In this document: positions 36,293 to 44,912 of the stretch, in pieces | Layout: every line of letters starts with the position of its first letter | How positions within the stretch are numbered: position 1 is the stretch's first letter | DNA from: Microbacterium sp. MYb54 | Lineage (GTDB): Bacteria > Actinomycetota > Actinomycetes > Actinomycetales > Microbacteriaceae | Reading direction: 5' to 3' | NCBI RefSeq assembly: GCF_002979515.1 | Contig: NZ_PCPA01000001.1 | Location: 248,001 to 312,000 of the forward strand | Length of the DNA stretch: 64,000 bases | The notes under the pieces: model-generated | What the model was told of the DNA's origin: nothing | Databases searched by the model: none | Seen by the model: the letters and a program-made list of their open reading frames with translations, nothing else | Translations under genes and position numbers: made by a program

Positions 36293-36619
36293 ATGGATGA
36301 GGAAGCCTTCGACGACTACGACCGCGAGCTCGAGCTGGCACTGTTCCGGGAGTACCGGGATGTGGTGTCGCAGTTCCAGTACGTCGTGGAGACCGAGCGC
36401 CGGTTCTACCTGGCGAACGAGGTCAATGTCGTCCGCCGTGACACCGAGCACGACTTCTACTTCGAGATCTCGATGAGCGATGTCTGGGTGTGGGACATCT
36501 ACCGTGCCGACCGTTTCGTGAAGGCTGTGCGCGTGCTGACGTTCAAAGACGTCAACGTCGAGGAGCTGCAGCGCCGGGAGTTCGAGCTCCCGCAGGAGCT
36601 CTCGCTCGACGGAGAGTGA
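36293..36619 (+). CDS. DUF2469 family protein
   Basis: The 108-residue acidic protein is a DUF2469 member, recognised by DYDRELELALFREYRDVVSQ, the aromatic core DFYFEISMSDVWVWDIYRAD and its position between rnhB and yraN, which is constant in actinobacteria. Function is unknown; RNase H-linked or translation roles are guesses. Confidence 0.92.
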   Translation: MDEEAFDDYDRELELALFREYRDVVSQFQYVVETERRFYLANEVNVVRRDTEHDFYFEISMSDVWVWDIYRADRFVKAVRVLTFKDVNVEELQRREFELPQELSLDGE

Positions 36620-36749
36620 TGGCCTCGCCCTCCAGGCGATCGCGGTGACGGCTCTCCACATGAAGGCGAAGAGCTGACTTCTCCCCAACGCCCGCACGAC
36701 GGCCGCGATAACGGATCCGCCAGCTCGGAACCCGCGTGATGCTGGGCAG

Positions 36750-37112
36750 ATGGCAGCGAAGGATGAACTCGGCAGAGCAGGGGAAGAGCGCGCAGCGCAG
36801 CACCTGACGGGCAATGGCTACACAGTGCTCACCAGGAACTGGCGTTGTGCGCAAGGTGAGATCGACATCGTCGCCTCGTGCGGCGGTCATCTCGCGGTGG
36901 TCGAAGTGAAGACACGACGAACGGCCGCCTATGGGCACCCGTTCGAGGCGATCGACCGGCGCAAGCTCCGTCGACTGTGGCAACTCGCACAGGCCTGGAT
37001 CGCCGAGCACCCGGATGCCGCTCGTGGTCGCGTCCTTCGGCTGGAGGCGATCGGGATCGTCGGACCTGACCCGTTCGTCGGTGCGCTCGAGCATCTGGTG
37101 GACATCGCATGA
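36750..37112 (+). CDS. yraN: YraN family endonuclease-like protein (UPF0102)
   Basis: The 120-residue protein has the restriction-endonuclease-like core of UPF0102: GEERAAQHLTGNGYTVLTRN, GEIDIVA and VVEVKTRRTAAYG, holding the acidic and lysine residues (D, E-x-K) expected of the fold. Activity is unproven. GATGCT six bases before the ATG weakly matches the leaderless pattern. It overlaps the next gene by four bases. Confidence 0.92.
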   Translation: MAAKDELGRAGEERAAQHLTGNGYTVLTRNWRCAQGEIDIVASCGGHLAVVEVKTRRTAAYGHPFEAIDRRKLRRLWQLAQAWIAEHPDAARGRVLRLEAIGIVGPDPFVGALEHLVDIA

Positions 37113-38638
37113 GCACCGCGCGCACCTGGGCGGTCGCACTCACCGGGGTCGACGGGCATCTCGTCGAGGTCGAGGCGGACATGTCGAATCAGACTCCCGA
37201 GTTCCGGATCATCGGGCTGCCGGACAAGTCGCTGGGGGAGGCAGTGCAGCGTGTGCACAACGCCTGCAAGAACGCCGGACTTGACCTGCCTCGGCGGCGG
37301 CTCACCGTCAACCTGTCTCCGGCGAGTCTTCCCAAACACGGGGCCGGGTTCGATCTCGGGGTCGCAGTCGCCTCCCTCGCCGCCGCCGGATTGATCGATC
37401 CGCGCTCGATCGCAGCTACCGTCCATGTCGGCGAGCTCGGGCTCGACGGTCGAATCCGGCCTGTTCCCGGAGTCCTCCCCGCGGTGTTCGCGGCCGTAAG
37501 CGCCGGATTCGAACGGGTGATCGTACCGCGGGGGAATGAAGCAGAAGCGAAGCTGGTGCCGGGTGTCGAGGTGCGAGCGGCATCGTCGCTGGCGGAAGTC
37601 GCCGTCTGGCACGGCGCCGATGTCGAAGCACCAGACGTCGAAGCCGTCGAGGGGCAGGCAGCGACGAACCGCGATCGGGAACTGCTCGATCTCGCCGACG
37701 TCGTCGGGCAGGAAGAGGCGGTGGAAGCGCTCATCGTGGCTGCGGCGGGCGGGCACCACATGCTTCTGAGCGGGCCTCCGGGCGCAGGCAAGACGATGCT
37801 CGCCCGCAGGCTGCCCGGCGTCATGCCGCCGCTCAGTGAGCAGGAGGCACTCGAGGTCGCGTCCGTGCGTTCCCTCAGCGGTGAGTCTGTCGCTGTGCTG
37901 GACACGCTGCCACCGCTCGAGGCGCCGCATCACAGTGCGTCTGTCGCAGCGCTCGTGGGCGGAGGATCACGCGTCGCAAGGCCGGGAGCGATCGCCAGGG
38001 CCCATCGAGGTGTGCTGTTCCTCGACGAAGCAGCGGAGTTCTCCCGGGTCGCCCTCGATGCGCTTCGGCAACCACTCGAGTCCGGTGTGATCGAGGTGAA
38101 CCGCGCGGGGTTCACTGCCACGTTTCCCGCGCGGTTCCAGCTGTTGCTCGCGATGAATCCCTGCCCCTGTGGAAACCATGGGGTCCGTGGCGCGGAGTGC
38201 ATCTGTCCGCCCATGTCGATCAGGCGCTACTCCTCGCGGCTGTCGGGACCGCTCCGTGACCGCATCGACATCGATCTGCAGGTCAGTCGCGTCGCCGCGT
38301 CACGTGCGATGGGTGAAGCGAGAGCAGACACGACGACGGCCCATGCGCGTATCCGCGTCGCGGCCGCTCGGGAGCGGGCGAGTCATCGATGGAGGAGCAC
38401 TCGGTGGCGACGCAACGCCGATGTGCCGGGGACCCGGCTGCGTCAGGGGTCTCTGCGCCTCCCGCCGACCACCCGCTCGCCGCTGGACCGCGCACTCGAG
38501 CGTGGCGCGCTCACACTGCGAGGCTATGACCGTGTGCTCCGCGTCGCGTGGACGATGGCTGACCTGGCTGAGCTCGACCGCCCCGGCATCGACGAGATCG
38601 GACGCGCACTTCATCTGCGGAGGGGGCTGCCGCGATGA
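37109..38638 (+). CDS. YifB/ComM family Mg-chelatase-like AAA+ ATPase
   Basis: The 509-residue protein has an N-terminal Lon-protease-like fold (FRIIGLPDKSLGEAVQRVHN, with a DLGVAVASLAAAG segment) and a Mg-chelatase AAA+ domain with Walker A GPPGAGKTMLARRLPG near residue 217, Walker B GVLFLDEAAEF and the zinc-like CPCGNHG. ComM-type members drive branch migration in recombination of imported DNA. Overlap with yraN and dprA by four bases on each side marks one coupled operon. Confidence 0.95.
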   Translation: MSTARTWAVALTGVDGHLVEVEADMSNQTPEFRIIGLPDKSLGEAVQRVHNACKNAGLDLPRRRLTVNLSPASLPKHGAGFDLGVAVASLAAAGLIDPRSIAATVHVGELGLDGRIRPVPGVLPAVFAAVSAGFERVIVPRGNEAEAKLVPGVEVRAASSLAEVAVWHGADVEAPDVEAVEGQAATNRDRELLDLADVVGQEEAVEALIVAAAGGHHMLLSGPPGAGKTMLARRLPGVMPPLSEQEALEVASVRSLSGESVAVLDTLPPLEAPHHSASVAALVGGGSRVARPGAIARAHRGVLFLDEAAEFSRVALDALRQPLESGVIEVNRAGFTATFPARFQLLLAMNPCPCGNHGVRGAECICPPMSIRRYSSRLSGPLRDRIDIDLQVSRVAASRAMGEARADTTTAHARIRVAAARERASHRWRSTRWRRNADVPGTRLRQGSLRLPPTTRSPLDRALERGALTLRGYDRVLRVAWTMADLAELDRPGIDEIGRALHLRRGLPR

Positions 38639-39828
38639 TCGATACCCTGCTCGCCGATGCCGAAGTCGTCGCCGTCATCCGGCGCATCCACCCAGGCGAT
38701 GACATCCGCGACTGCGTCGCGCGTGCCGCGTGGACAGTGATCGCAGAGCCTGGCGACGCGGTTGCCGGCGCGCTGATCGAGTCGCTCGGTGCAGAAGATG
38801 CGCTGTCGCTGGCGATGGGTGACTCGGCCTCGTTGCTCTCGCCGGGCGTCGGGAGCGCTTCCGCGACGCGCGCACTCGTCGAGGCCCGAACTCGGTGGCG
38901 TCCCCGGCTGCACATCAAGGCTGTAGACGACGCTCTGCGGGGAGCGGCCGATGTCGGTGCGCAGCTCATCATCCCCGGAGACGAGTTCTGGCCCGAGTCC
39001 CTCGGAGATCTCGGTCCCAGCGCTCCGACGGCGCTTTGGGTGCGCGGTCGCGCCGAGCTGCTGAGCCGTGTACCCCGGGTGTCGATCGTCGGTGCGCGGG
39101 CGTCGAGCGGTTACGGCGAGCACGTCGCGTCGGAGTTCGCCGGTGATCTCGCAGCGAGCGGGGCGGTGATCGTGTCGGGCGGTGCCTACGGGATCGACGG
39201 CGTCGCACATCGTGCCGCGCTCGGCGTTCAAGGCGCGACGGTCGCGTTCTTGGCCGGGGGAGTCGACCGCCCCTACCCGGCCGGACACCAGACGCTCCTG
39301 CGACAGATCGCCGACGAGGGGGCGTTGGTGAGCGAGCCGCCCTGCGGTGCGGCACCGACGAAGTGGCGATTCCTCGCGAGGAACCGCCTGATCGCGGCGC
39401 TGGGTCAGGCCACCGTCGTCGTAGAGGCCGGCTGGCGCAGCGGTTCGTTGAACACTGCAGCCCACGCGGCTACCCTCGGGCGTCCTCTCGGCGCGGTTCC
39501 GGGCGCCGTGACCTCCACAACGTCGGCCGGCTGTCATCGTCTCCTGCGCGAGTATGACGCGCAGTGCGTCACCTCCGCTCGCGAGGTGCGGGAGCTGTGG
39601 GGGCAGATCGTCGAGCCACCGGCGGAACATGTCGAACATGACCCGAATCGCGTTCGACTCCTCGATGCGATGAGTACGAGGTCAGGCTTGTCGGTCGAAG
39701 AGGTTGCGCGAAGGTCTGGCCTGTCGCCGAACCGAGTACGTGCCCTGCTCGGGCTTCTGCATCTGGAGGGAGATGTCGCGCACGATGATCGGGGGTGGCG
39801 TCGGGCTCCGCAGACACGGCCGCGATGA
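38635..39828 (+). CDS. dprA: DNA-processing protein DprA
   Basis: The 397-residue protein has the Rossmann-like DprA core with VSIVGARASSGYGEHVASEF and VSGGAYGIDGVAHRAALGVQ, and a C-terminal winged helix around LSVEEVARRSGLSPNRVRAL. DprA protects incoming single-stranded DNA and loads RecA in natural transformation. Its pairing with comM-like and yraN genes is typical, and in non-competent actinobacteria its role is unclear. Confidence 0.95.
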   Translation: MIDTLLADAEVVAVIRRIHPGDDIRDCVARAAWTVIAEPGDAVAGALIESLGAEDALSLAMGDSASLLSPGVGSASATRALVEARTRWRPRLHIKAVDDALRGAADVGAQLIIPGDEFWPESLGDLGPSAPTALWVRGRAELLSRVPRVSIVGARASSGYGEHVASEFAGDLAASGAVIVSGGAYGIDGVAHRAALGVQGATVAFLAGGVDRPYPAGHQTLLRQIADEGALVSEPPCGAAPTKWRFLARNRLIAALGQATVVVEAGWRSGSLNTAAHAATLGRPLGAVPGAVTSTTSAGCHRLLREYDAQCVTSAREVRELWGQIVEPPAEHVEHDPNRVRLLDAMSTRSGLSVEEVARRSGLSPNRVRALLGLLHLEGDVAHDDRGWRRAPQTRPR

Positions 39829-39892
39829 AGCTCCGGGAGTCGTGACGGCGAGGCGTCCGGGAAGACCTCTCAGGCGAGGGCAAGCTGAGACC

Positions 39893-40795
39893 ATGGATCT
39901 CGCGGCCGCGACAGAGGCGTTCGCCGACCACCTGGAGCGGGTGCGTCGGCTCTCGCCTGCGACCGTGAAGGCGTATCGCTCCGACCTGCGCGACCTCGAC
40001 GCATCAGCAGGTGGTATCCCACTTGAGGCGGTGGACCTTGAAGTACTGCGGGATTGGCTGTGGCGGGCGACGCAGCGCGGTGATGCGAGATCCACGCTGG
40101 CCCGCCGCTCCGCCACAGCCCGCGCGTTCTTCAGCTGGGCGCACGAGCAAGCGCTCGTCGAACATGATCCGAGCCTCCGACTCGTCGCGCCGAAGAAGGG
40201 ACGGACTCTGCCCACCGTCGCCTCGAGAGAGGCGATGTCCGGCCTGCTCGACGCCCACCGCGACGCCGCGGAGGAGGGCGACCCGATTGCACTGCGGGAC
40301 CACGCGATCCTCGAACTGCTCTACGGCTCAGGGATTCGCGTCTCCGAGCTCTGCGGACTGGACATCGACGATCTCGACCTCGACCGTGCCACCGCGCGTG
40401 TGCTCGGCAAGGGGGCGAAGGAGCGCGTCGTGCCGTTCGGCGCGCCCGCGCGGGATGCCTTGAGCGCGTACCTTCGTCGTGGCAGAACCACTCTCGTGGA
40501 GAGATCGCGCAGCTATACCTCGGCCGTCATCCTGGGAAGCCGCGGCGCTCGGATCGGACCGCGCACGGTGTACGAACTCGTCGCCCGGGTCCTCGCTCCG
40601 ATCGTGGGCGCCGAGACGATCGGACCACATGCGTTACGCCATACCGCGGCCACACACCTTCTCGACGGAGGCGCCGATCTGCGAGCCGTGCAGGAGATTC
40701 TCGGCCACGCGAGCCTCGGCACGACTCAGATCTACACACACGTCTCGACTGAGCGGTTGACCGCCACTTACCGGCTTGCCCATCCGAGGGCCTGA
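39893..40795 (+). CDS. xerC: Tyrosine recombinase XerC
   Basis: The 300-residue recombinase has the SAM-like core-binding domain in its first 100 residues and the catalytic residues Arg in GSGIRVSELCG (about 149), His-x-x-Arg in HALRHTAATHLL, His in EILGHASLGTTQ, and nucleophile Tyr281 in QIYTHVS. With XerD it resolves chromosome dimers at dif. The ATG at 39893 is preceded by CAAGCT and six bases; the in-frame extension to 39704 overlaps dprA and is rejected. Confidence 0.95.
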   Translation: MDLAAATEAFADHLERVRRLSPATVKAYRSDLRDLDASAGGIPLEAVDLEVLRDWLWRATQRGDARSTLARRSATARAFFSWAHEQALVEHDPSLRLVAPKKGRTLPTVASREAMSGLLDAHRDAAEEGDPIALRDHAILELLYGSGIRVSELCGLDIDDLDLDRATARVLGKGAKERVVPFGAPARDALSAYLRRGRTTLVERSRSYTSAVILGSRGARIGPRTVYELVARVLAPIVGAETIGPHALRHTAATHLLDGGADLRAVQEILGHASLGTTQIYTHVSTERLTATYRLAHPRA

Positions 40796-40825
40796 TCCGA
40801 CGCCCAGCAGACATCCGGTCGATCA

Positions 40826-41347
40826 CTACCCGGCGCAACAGGGGAGAAGGATCGCTCGCGGCACCTCGCCGAAGAACAGCATCGGATTGACGTAGTCGCC
40901 GTCATGTCGGACACCGATGTGCAGTGCACCCGCCGAGGTATGGCCGCCGACAGAGACGAGCCCGATCTCCTGACCAGCCGACACGGAGTCGCCAGGACGG
41001 AGCGCAGATCGAACAGGCTCGAAGGTCGTCACGAGACCGTCCGCATGCTCGATGGTCAGGAGTGGGCGATCCACGACTGTTCCGCTGAAGGCGACGACCC
41101 CGTCGGCCGGGGCGAGCACCACCGCATCGGGCGACGCCGCGAGGTCAGCTCCGCGATGGCCAGGGCCGTACTCGTGCGCAGGAGCCCGGTACGGGGCCAC
41201 AACGCTGTGCTGACCTGTCAGCGGCCAGCGCCAGCGGGGCCAGTCGACTGATTCAGGTGGAGCCGCGACCGCGTGAAGAAGGATCGTGGCGAGGGCGACA
41301 ACGATCGTCGCGAGGGTGCGGACCGTGGGGAGCGAGAAGACGCGCAT
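40826..41347 (-). CDS. M23 family peptidase-like secreted protein
   Basis: The 173-residue protein has an N-terminal signal or anchor (TLATIVVALATILLHAVAA) and a LytM fold. The first metal pair is present in GHRGADLAA (His and Asp). At the HxH motif the sequence is GALHIGVR, so the first histidine, the catalytic one, is alanine. The enzyme may be inactive and act as a cell-wall binding or hydrolase-activating factor. CAGACT six bases before the ATG at 41347 predicts a leaderless message. Convergent with xerC. Confidence 0.85.
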   Translation of the reverse strand: MRVFSLPTVRTLATIVVALATILLHAVAAPPESVDWPRWRWPLTGQHSVVAPYRAPAHEYGPGHRGADLAASPDAVVLAPADGVVAFSGTVVDRPLLTIEHADGLVTTFEPVRSALRPGDSVSAGQEIGLVSVGGHTSAGALHIGVRHDGDYVNPMLFFGEVPRAILLPCCAG

Positions 41348-41653
41348 GCCGGAAGTCTGCCCATCTGCTTTCGGTCGTGAGCACAGGGGGCGTGAGGATG
41401 CCTGCCCGCCGGGAGAAAGTCAGGATGACGCCACGAGGTGCAGGGCGAGTGCGGGTGCACGATCCTGTATGCTGGGGGAGCACCTCGAAATCGAGGTGAC
41501 TACGCGTGCCCAAAGCGATTCATCTCGCGGCATCCACTCCCACAGGTCCTTCTCTCTGAGCGGGCGGGTGTGAGCCGGGCACCAGGAAGTCCGATCATCC
41601 GATCGGCTTGCAACCTCAACGGCGCAGATATGCGCCAGAACCAGGAGACGACC
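41348..41653 (+). promoter_or_regulatory. Intergenic region and rpsB leader
   Basis: A 306-base stretch without a gene. TATGCT at 41468-41473 is the likely rpsB -10, placing the start near 41480. The leader has a hairpin with 8-bp arms CACCTCGA and TCGAGGTG at 41481-41498, directly at its 5' end, and a 6-bp hairpin GGCGCA-gata-TGCGCC at 41621-41636, just before AGGAG and the ATG. The layout suggests a folded regulatory leader. Confidence 0.5.
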
Positions 41654-42604
41654 ATGGCTGTGGTCACCATCCGCCAGCTGCTCGACAGCGGCGTGCACTT
41701 CGGACACCAGACCCGTCGGTGGAACCCGAAGGTCAAGCGCTTCATCCTCACCGAGCGCAGCGGCATCCACATCATCGACCTTCAGCAGTCGCTCGGCTAC
41801 ATCGACAAGGCCTACGACTTCGTCAAGGAGACCGTCGCCCACGGTGGCACGATCCTCTTCGTCGGCACGAAGAAGCAGGCGCAGGAGATCCTCGCCGAGC
41901 AGGCGACCCGCGTGGGCCAGCCCTTCGTCAACCAGCGCTGGCTCGGTGGACTCCTCACCAACTTCCAGACGATCTCCAAGCGTCTCGCACGCATGAAGGA
42001 GCTCGAGGAGCTCGACTACGAGACCCCGGCGAACAGCGGCTTCACGAAGAAGGAGCTGCTTCTCAAGAAGCGCGAGCTCGACAAGCTGCACAAGTCGCTC
42101 GGTGGTATCCGCAACCTCACCAAGACGCCTTCGGCCATCTGGGTCGTCGACGCCAAGCGCGAGCACCTCGCGATCGATGAGGCCAAGAAGCTCGGTATCC
42201 CCGTGATCGGCATCCTCGACACGAACGCCGACCCGGACGACTTCCAGTACCCGATCCCCGGCAACGACGACGCGATCCGCTCCGTCTCGCTGCTGACTCG
42301 CATCATCGCCGACGCTGCGGCCGAGGGCCTGCAGCAGAAGCACAACCCGGAGACGGGCGACGCCGAGCCTCTCGCCGACTGGGAGAAGGAGCTCCTCGAG
42401 ACTCCGGCCCAGGAGGTCCAGGAGTCCGCTGACGCTGCTGAGATCGTGACGGCTGAAGACGAGGCCGCTGTCGTCGAGACGCCCGCTGCCGACGAGACCG
42501 CTGCCGACGAGGCCGGTGCTGAGGCACACGACGAGGCGATCGCCGCCGCTTCCGGTGAGGAGACCGCTGAGGTCGCCGCCGCCGAGGCTGCCGACGCCAA
42601 GTAA
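41654..42604 (+). CDS. rpsB: 30S ribosomal protein S2
   Basis: The 316-residue protein starts [20 protein letters not shown] and has the standard S2 core with [20 protein letters not shown] and [13 protein letters not shown] up to about residue 245. The remaining 70 residues are an alanine/glutamate-rich acidic extension ending [11 protein letters not shown] at 41654 follows AGGAG. It leads rpsB-tsf. Confidence 0.98.
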   Translation: MAVVTIRQLLDSGVHFGHQTRRWNPKVKRFILTERSGIHIIDLQQSLGYIDKAYDFVKETVAHGGTILFVGTKKQAQEILAEQATRVGQPFVNQRWLGGLLTNFQTISKRLARMKELEELDYETPANSGFTKKELLLKKRELDKLHKSLGGIRNLTKTPSAIWVVDAKREHLAIDEAKKLGIPVIGILDTNADPDDFQYPIPGNDDAIRSVSLLTRIIADAAAEGLQQKHNPETGDAEPLADWEKELLETPAQEVQESADAAEIVTAEDEAAVVETPAADETAADEAGAEAHDEAIAAASGEETAEVAAAEAADAK

Positions 42605-42648
42605 TCCCCTCGTTCACACATACATAACGAAGCAAGGAGCCACCACAC

Positions 42649-43476
42649 ATGGCCAACTTCACCATCGCTGACCTCAAGGCGCTGCGTGAGCAGCTCGGTA
42701 CCGGAATGGTCGACACCAAGAAGGCGCTCGAGGAGGCTGACGGAGACGTCGCGAAGGCCACCGAGATCCTGCGTCTCAAGGGTGCGAAGGGCAACGCGAA
42801 GCGCGCTGACCGTTCCACGAGCGAGGGACTGATCGTCGCTCGCGAGCAGGACGGCGCTGTGACGCTCATCGAGCTCGCCTGCGAGACCGACTTCGTCGCG
42901 AAGAACGAGCGCTTCATCGCGCTGGCCGACAAGGTCGCCGACGCTGCAGCAGCAGTCAAGGCCGACTCGGTCGACGCTGCTCTCGCCGCATCTGCCGGTG
43001 ACAAGAGCGTCGAGCAGGTCATCTCCGAAGAGGCCGCGATCATCGGCGAGAAGGTCGAGCTGCGCCGCGTGCGCACGATCGCCGGCGACAAGGTAGAGGT
43101 CTACCTGCACCGCACGAGCAAGGACCTGCCGCCGCAGATCGGCGTCGTCGTCGCCTACTCGGGTGATGACGCGGAGACTGCGCGCAGCATCGCCCAGCAC
43201 ATCTCGTTCGCGAACCCGTCGTACCTTTCTCGCGCGGATGTCCCTGCGGACGCCGTCGAGAAGGAGCGCGAGATCGTCACCGAGATCTCCCGCAACGAAG
43301 GAAAGCCGGAAGCGGCTCTCCCGAAGATCGTCGAGGGTCGCGTGTCCGCGTTCATCAAGCAGGTCGCCCTGCTCGAGCAGGACTACGCAAAGGACAACAA
43401 GCTCTCTGTCGCCCAGGTGGCGAAGGACGCCGGTATCACCGTGACGGACTTCGCGCGCTTCAAGGTCGGCGCGTAG
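42649..43476 (+). CDS. tsf: Elongation factor Ts
   Basis: The 275-residue protein catalyses GDP/GTP exchange on EF-Tu. Its N-terminal UBA domain ([20 protein letters not shown]) and the core motif [12 protein letters not shown] are clear. AAGGAG precedes the ATG, 44 bases after rpsB. A strong terminator follows. Confidence 0.98.
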   Translation: MANFTIADLKALREQLGTGMVDTKKALEEADGDVAKATEILRLKGAKGNAKRADRSTSEGLIVAREQDGAVTLIELACETDFVAKNERFIALADKVADAAAAVKADSVDAALAASAGDKSVEQVISEEAAIIGEKVELRRVRTIAGDKVEVYLHRTSKDLPPQIGVVVAYSGDDAETARSIAQHISFANPSYLSRADVPADAVEKEREIVTEISRNEGKPEAALPKIVEGRVSAFIKQVALLEQDYAKDNKLSVAQVAKDAGITVTDFARFKVGA

Positions 43477-43483
43477 CAAGGTC

Positions 43484-43518
43484 GAAGGGGTTCGGATCGC
43501 CAAGATCCGAACCCCTTC
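43484..43518 (+). terminator. Intrinsic terminator of rpsB-tsf
   Basis: A perfect 15-bp stem starting GAAGGGGTTCGGATC with loop GCCAA is followed by TTCAT. It separates tsf from pyrH. Confidence 0.8.
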
Positions 43519-43567
43519 TTCATGCCCAGAAGGCACTATCTTGAATCGGGACGAGAGGACACCCACC

Positions 43568-44284
43568 ATGACTGAACGCACTGGACGCCGCCGCGTCCTT
43601 CTCAAACTCTCCGGCGAGGCATTCGGCGCAGGGCAGCTGGGTGTCAGCCCCGATGTGGTCTCGCAGATCGCACGTGACATCGCCGCAGCAGTCGATCGGG
43701 TCGAGGTTGCGATCGTCGTCGGTGGCGGCAACTTCTTCCGCGGTGCCGAACTGAGCCAGCGCGGCATGGACCGCGGACGTGCCGACTACATGGGCATGCT
43801 GGGGACGGTCATGAACGCCCTCGCCCTGCAGGACTTCCTCGAGCAGGCCGGCGCCGCGACCCGTGTGCAGTCGGCGATCTCGATGACCCAGGTCGCCGAG
43901 CCCTATATCCCGCGCCGCGCGGAGCGCCACCTCGAGAAGGGGCGCGTCGTGATCTTCGGAGCTGGCGCCGGTCTGCCGTACTTCTCCACCGACACCGTGG
44001 CAGCGCAGCGTGCCCTCGAGATCGGTGCAGATGAGGTTCTCGTCGCCAAGAACGGCGTGGACGCCATCTACACCGCAGACCCCAACAAGCACGCCGATGC
44101 GGAGCGCATCGAGCGCGTCACCTATCGCGACGCTCTGCAGCGTGGTCTGAAGGTCGTCGACTCGACCGCCTTCAGCCTCTGCATGGACAACAGCATGGAC
44201 ATGCGCGTGTTCGGCATGGAACCGGCCGGCAACGTGACGCGTGCGCTGCTCGGTGAGCCCATCGGAACCCTCGTCACCGCCTGA
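43568..44284 (+). CDS. pyrH: Uridylate kinase (UMP kinase)
   Basis: The 238-residue amino-acid-kinase-fold enzyme phosphorylates UMP. It has the P-loop-like [32 protein letters not shown], and the nucleotide segment [19 protein letters not shown] chose ATG at 43568 with GAGAGGA upstream over a TTG at 43541. It precedes frr by 68 bases. Confidence 0.97.
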   Translation: MTERTGRRRVLLKLSGEAFGAGQLGVSPDVVSQIARDIAAAVDRVEVAIVVGGGNFFRGAELSQRGMDRGRADYMGMLGTVMNALALQDFLEQAGAATRVQSAISMTQVAEPYIPRRAERHLEKGRVVIFGAGAGLPYFSTDTVAAQRALEIGADEVLVAKNGVDAIYTADPNKHADAERIERVTYRDALQRGLKVVDSTAFSLCMDNSMDMRVFGMEPAGNVTRALLGEPIGTLVTA

Positions 44285-44316
44285 GCGTGTGACACGGCGG
44301 AGACGACTTCGCCCGG

Positions 44317-44322
44317 TAGAAT
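44317..44322 (+). promoter_or_regulatory. Predicted -10 box for frr
   Basis: TAGAAT lies 30 bases before the frr GTG at 44353. The predicted start near 44329 leaves a short leader holding ATAGGAG, a conventional ribosome-binding site. Confidence 0.5.
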
Positions 44323-44352
44323 TTGCTGAACACCCCGACGATAGGAGTCACC

Positions 44353-44907
44353 GTGATCGCGGACGTCCTCGCTGAAACCACCACTCGTATGAACCGGGCG
44401 GTCGAAGCTGCCAAGGAGGATTTCTCCACGGTGCGCACCGGTCGTGCGAACCCGCAGATGTTCCAGAAGGTGCTTGTCGACTACTACGGCACGCCGACTC
44501 CGATCGCCCAGCTCGCATCGCTGGCGAACCAGGAGGCTCGTACACTCATCATCACGCCGTACGACAAGTCTGCGCTGAAGGCGATCGAGCAGGCTCTTCG
44601 TGACATGCCCAACCTCGGCGCCAACCCCACGAACGATGGCAACCTCGTTCGCGTGACGATGCCCGAGCTGACCGCTGAGCGTCGCAAGGAGTACGTCAAG
44701 CTCGTCAAGACCAAGGCGGAAGACGCGAAGGTGCACCTGCGTGGTATCCGTCGCAAGGCGAAGGACGAGCTGGATGCGCTCAAGAGCGAGCTCGGCGAGG
44801 ATGACATCGCTCGCGCGGAGAAGGAGCTCGACGCGCTGACACGTCAGCACGTCGAGCTCATCGATGACGCGCTGAAGCGCAAAGAGGCCGAACTCCTCGA
44901 GGTGTAG
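44353..44907 (+). CDS. frr: Ribosome recycling factor
   Basis: The 184-residue protein splits post-termination ribosomes with EF-G. Family segments are [37 protein letters not shown] and [19 protein letters not shown]. The GTG at 44353 follows AGGAG at the right spacing; the in-frame start at 44323 is upstream of the likely site. Confidence 0.97.
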   Translation: MIADVLAETTTRMNRAVEAAKEDFSTVRTGRANPQMFQKVLVDYYGTPTPIAQLASLANQEARTLIITPYDKSALKAIEQALRDMPNLGANPTNDGNLVRVTMPELTAERRKEYVKLVKTKAEDAKVHLRGIRRKAKDELDALKSELGEDDIARAEKELDALTRQHVELIDDALKRKEAELLEV

Positions 44908-44912
44908 TCAGG

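Noticed and set aside
36620..36749. Regulatory RNA in the 130-bp gap before yraN
   Set aside because: No stable hairpin or promoter beyond the weak GATGCT box was seen.
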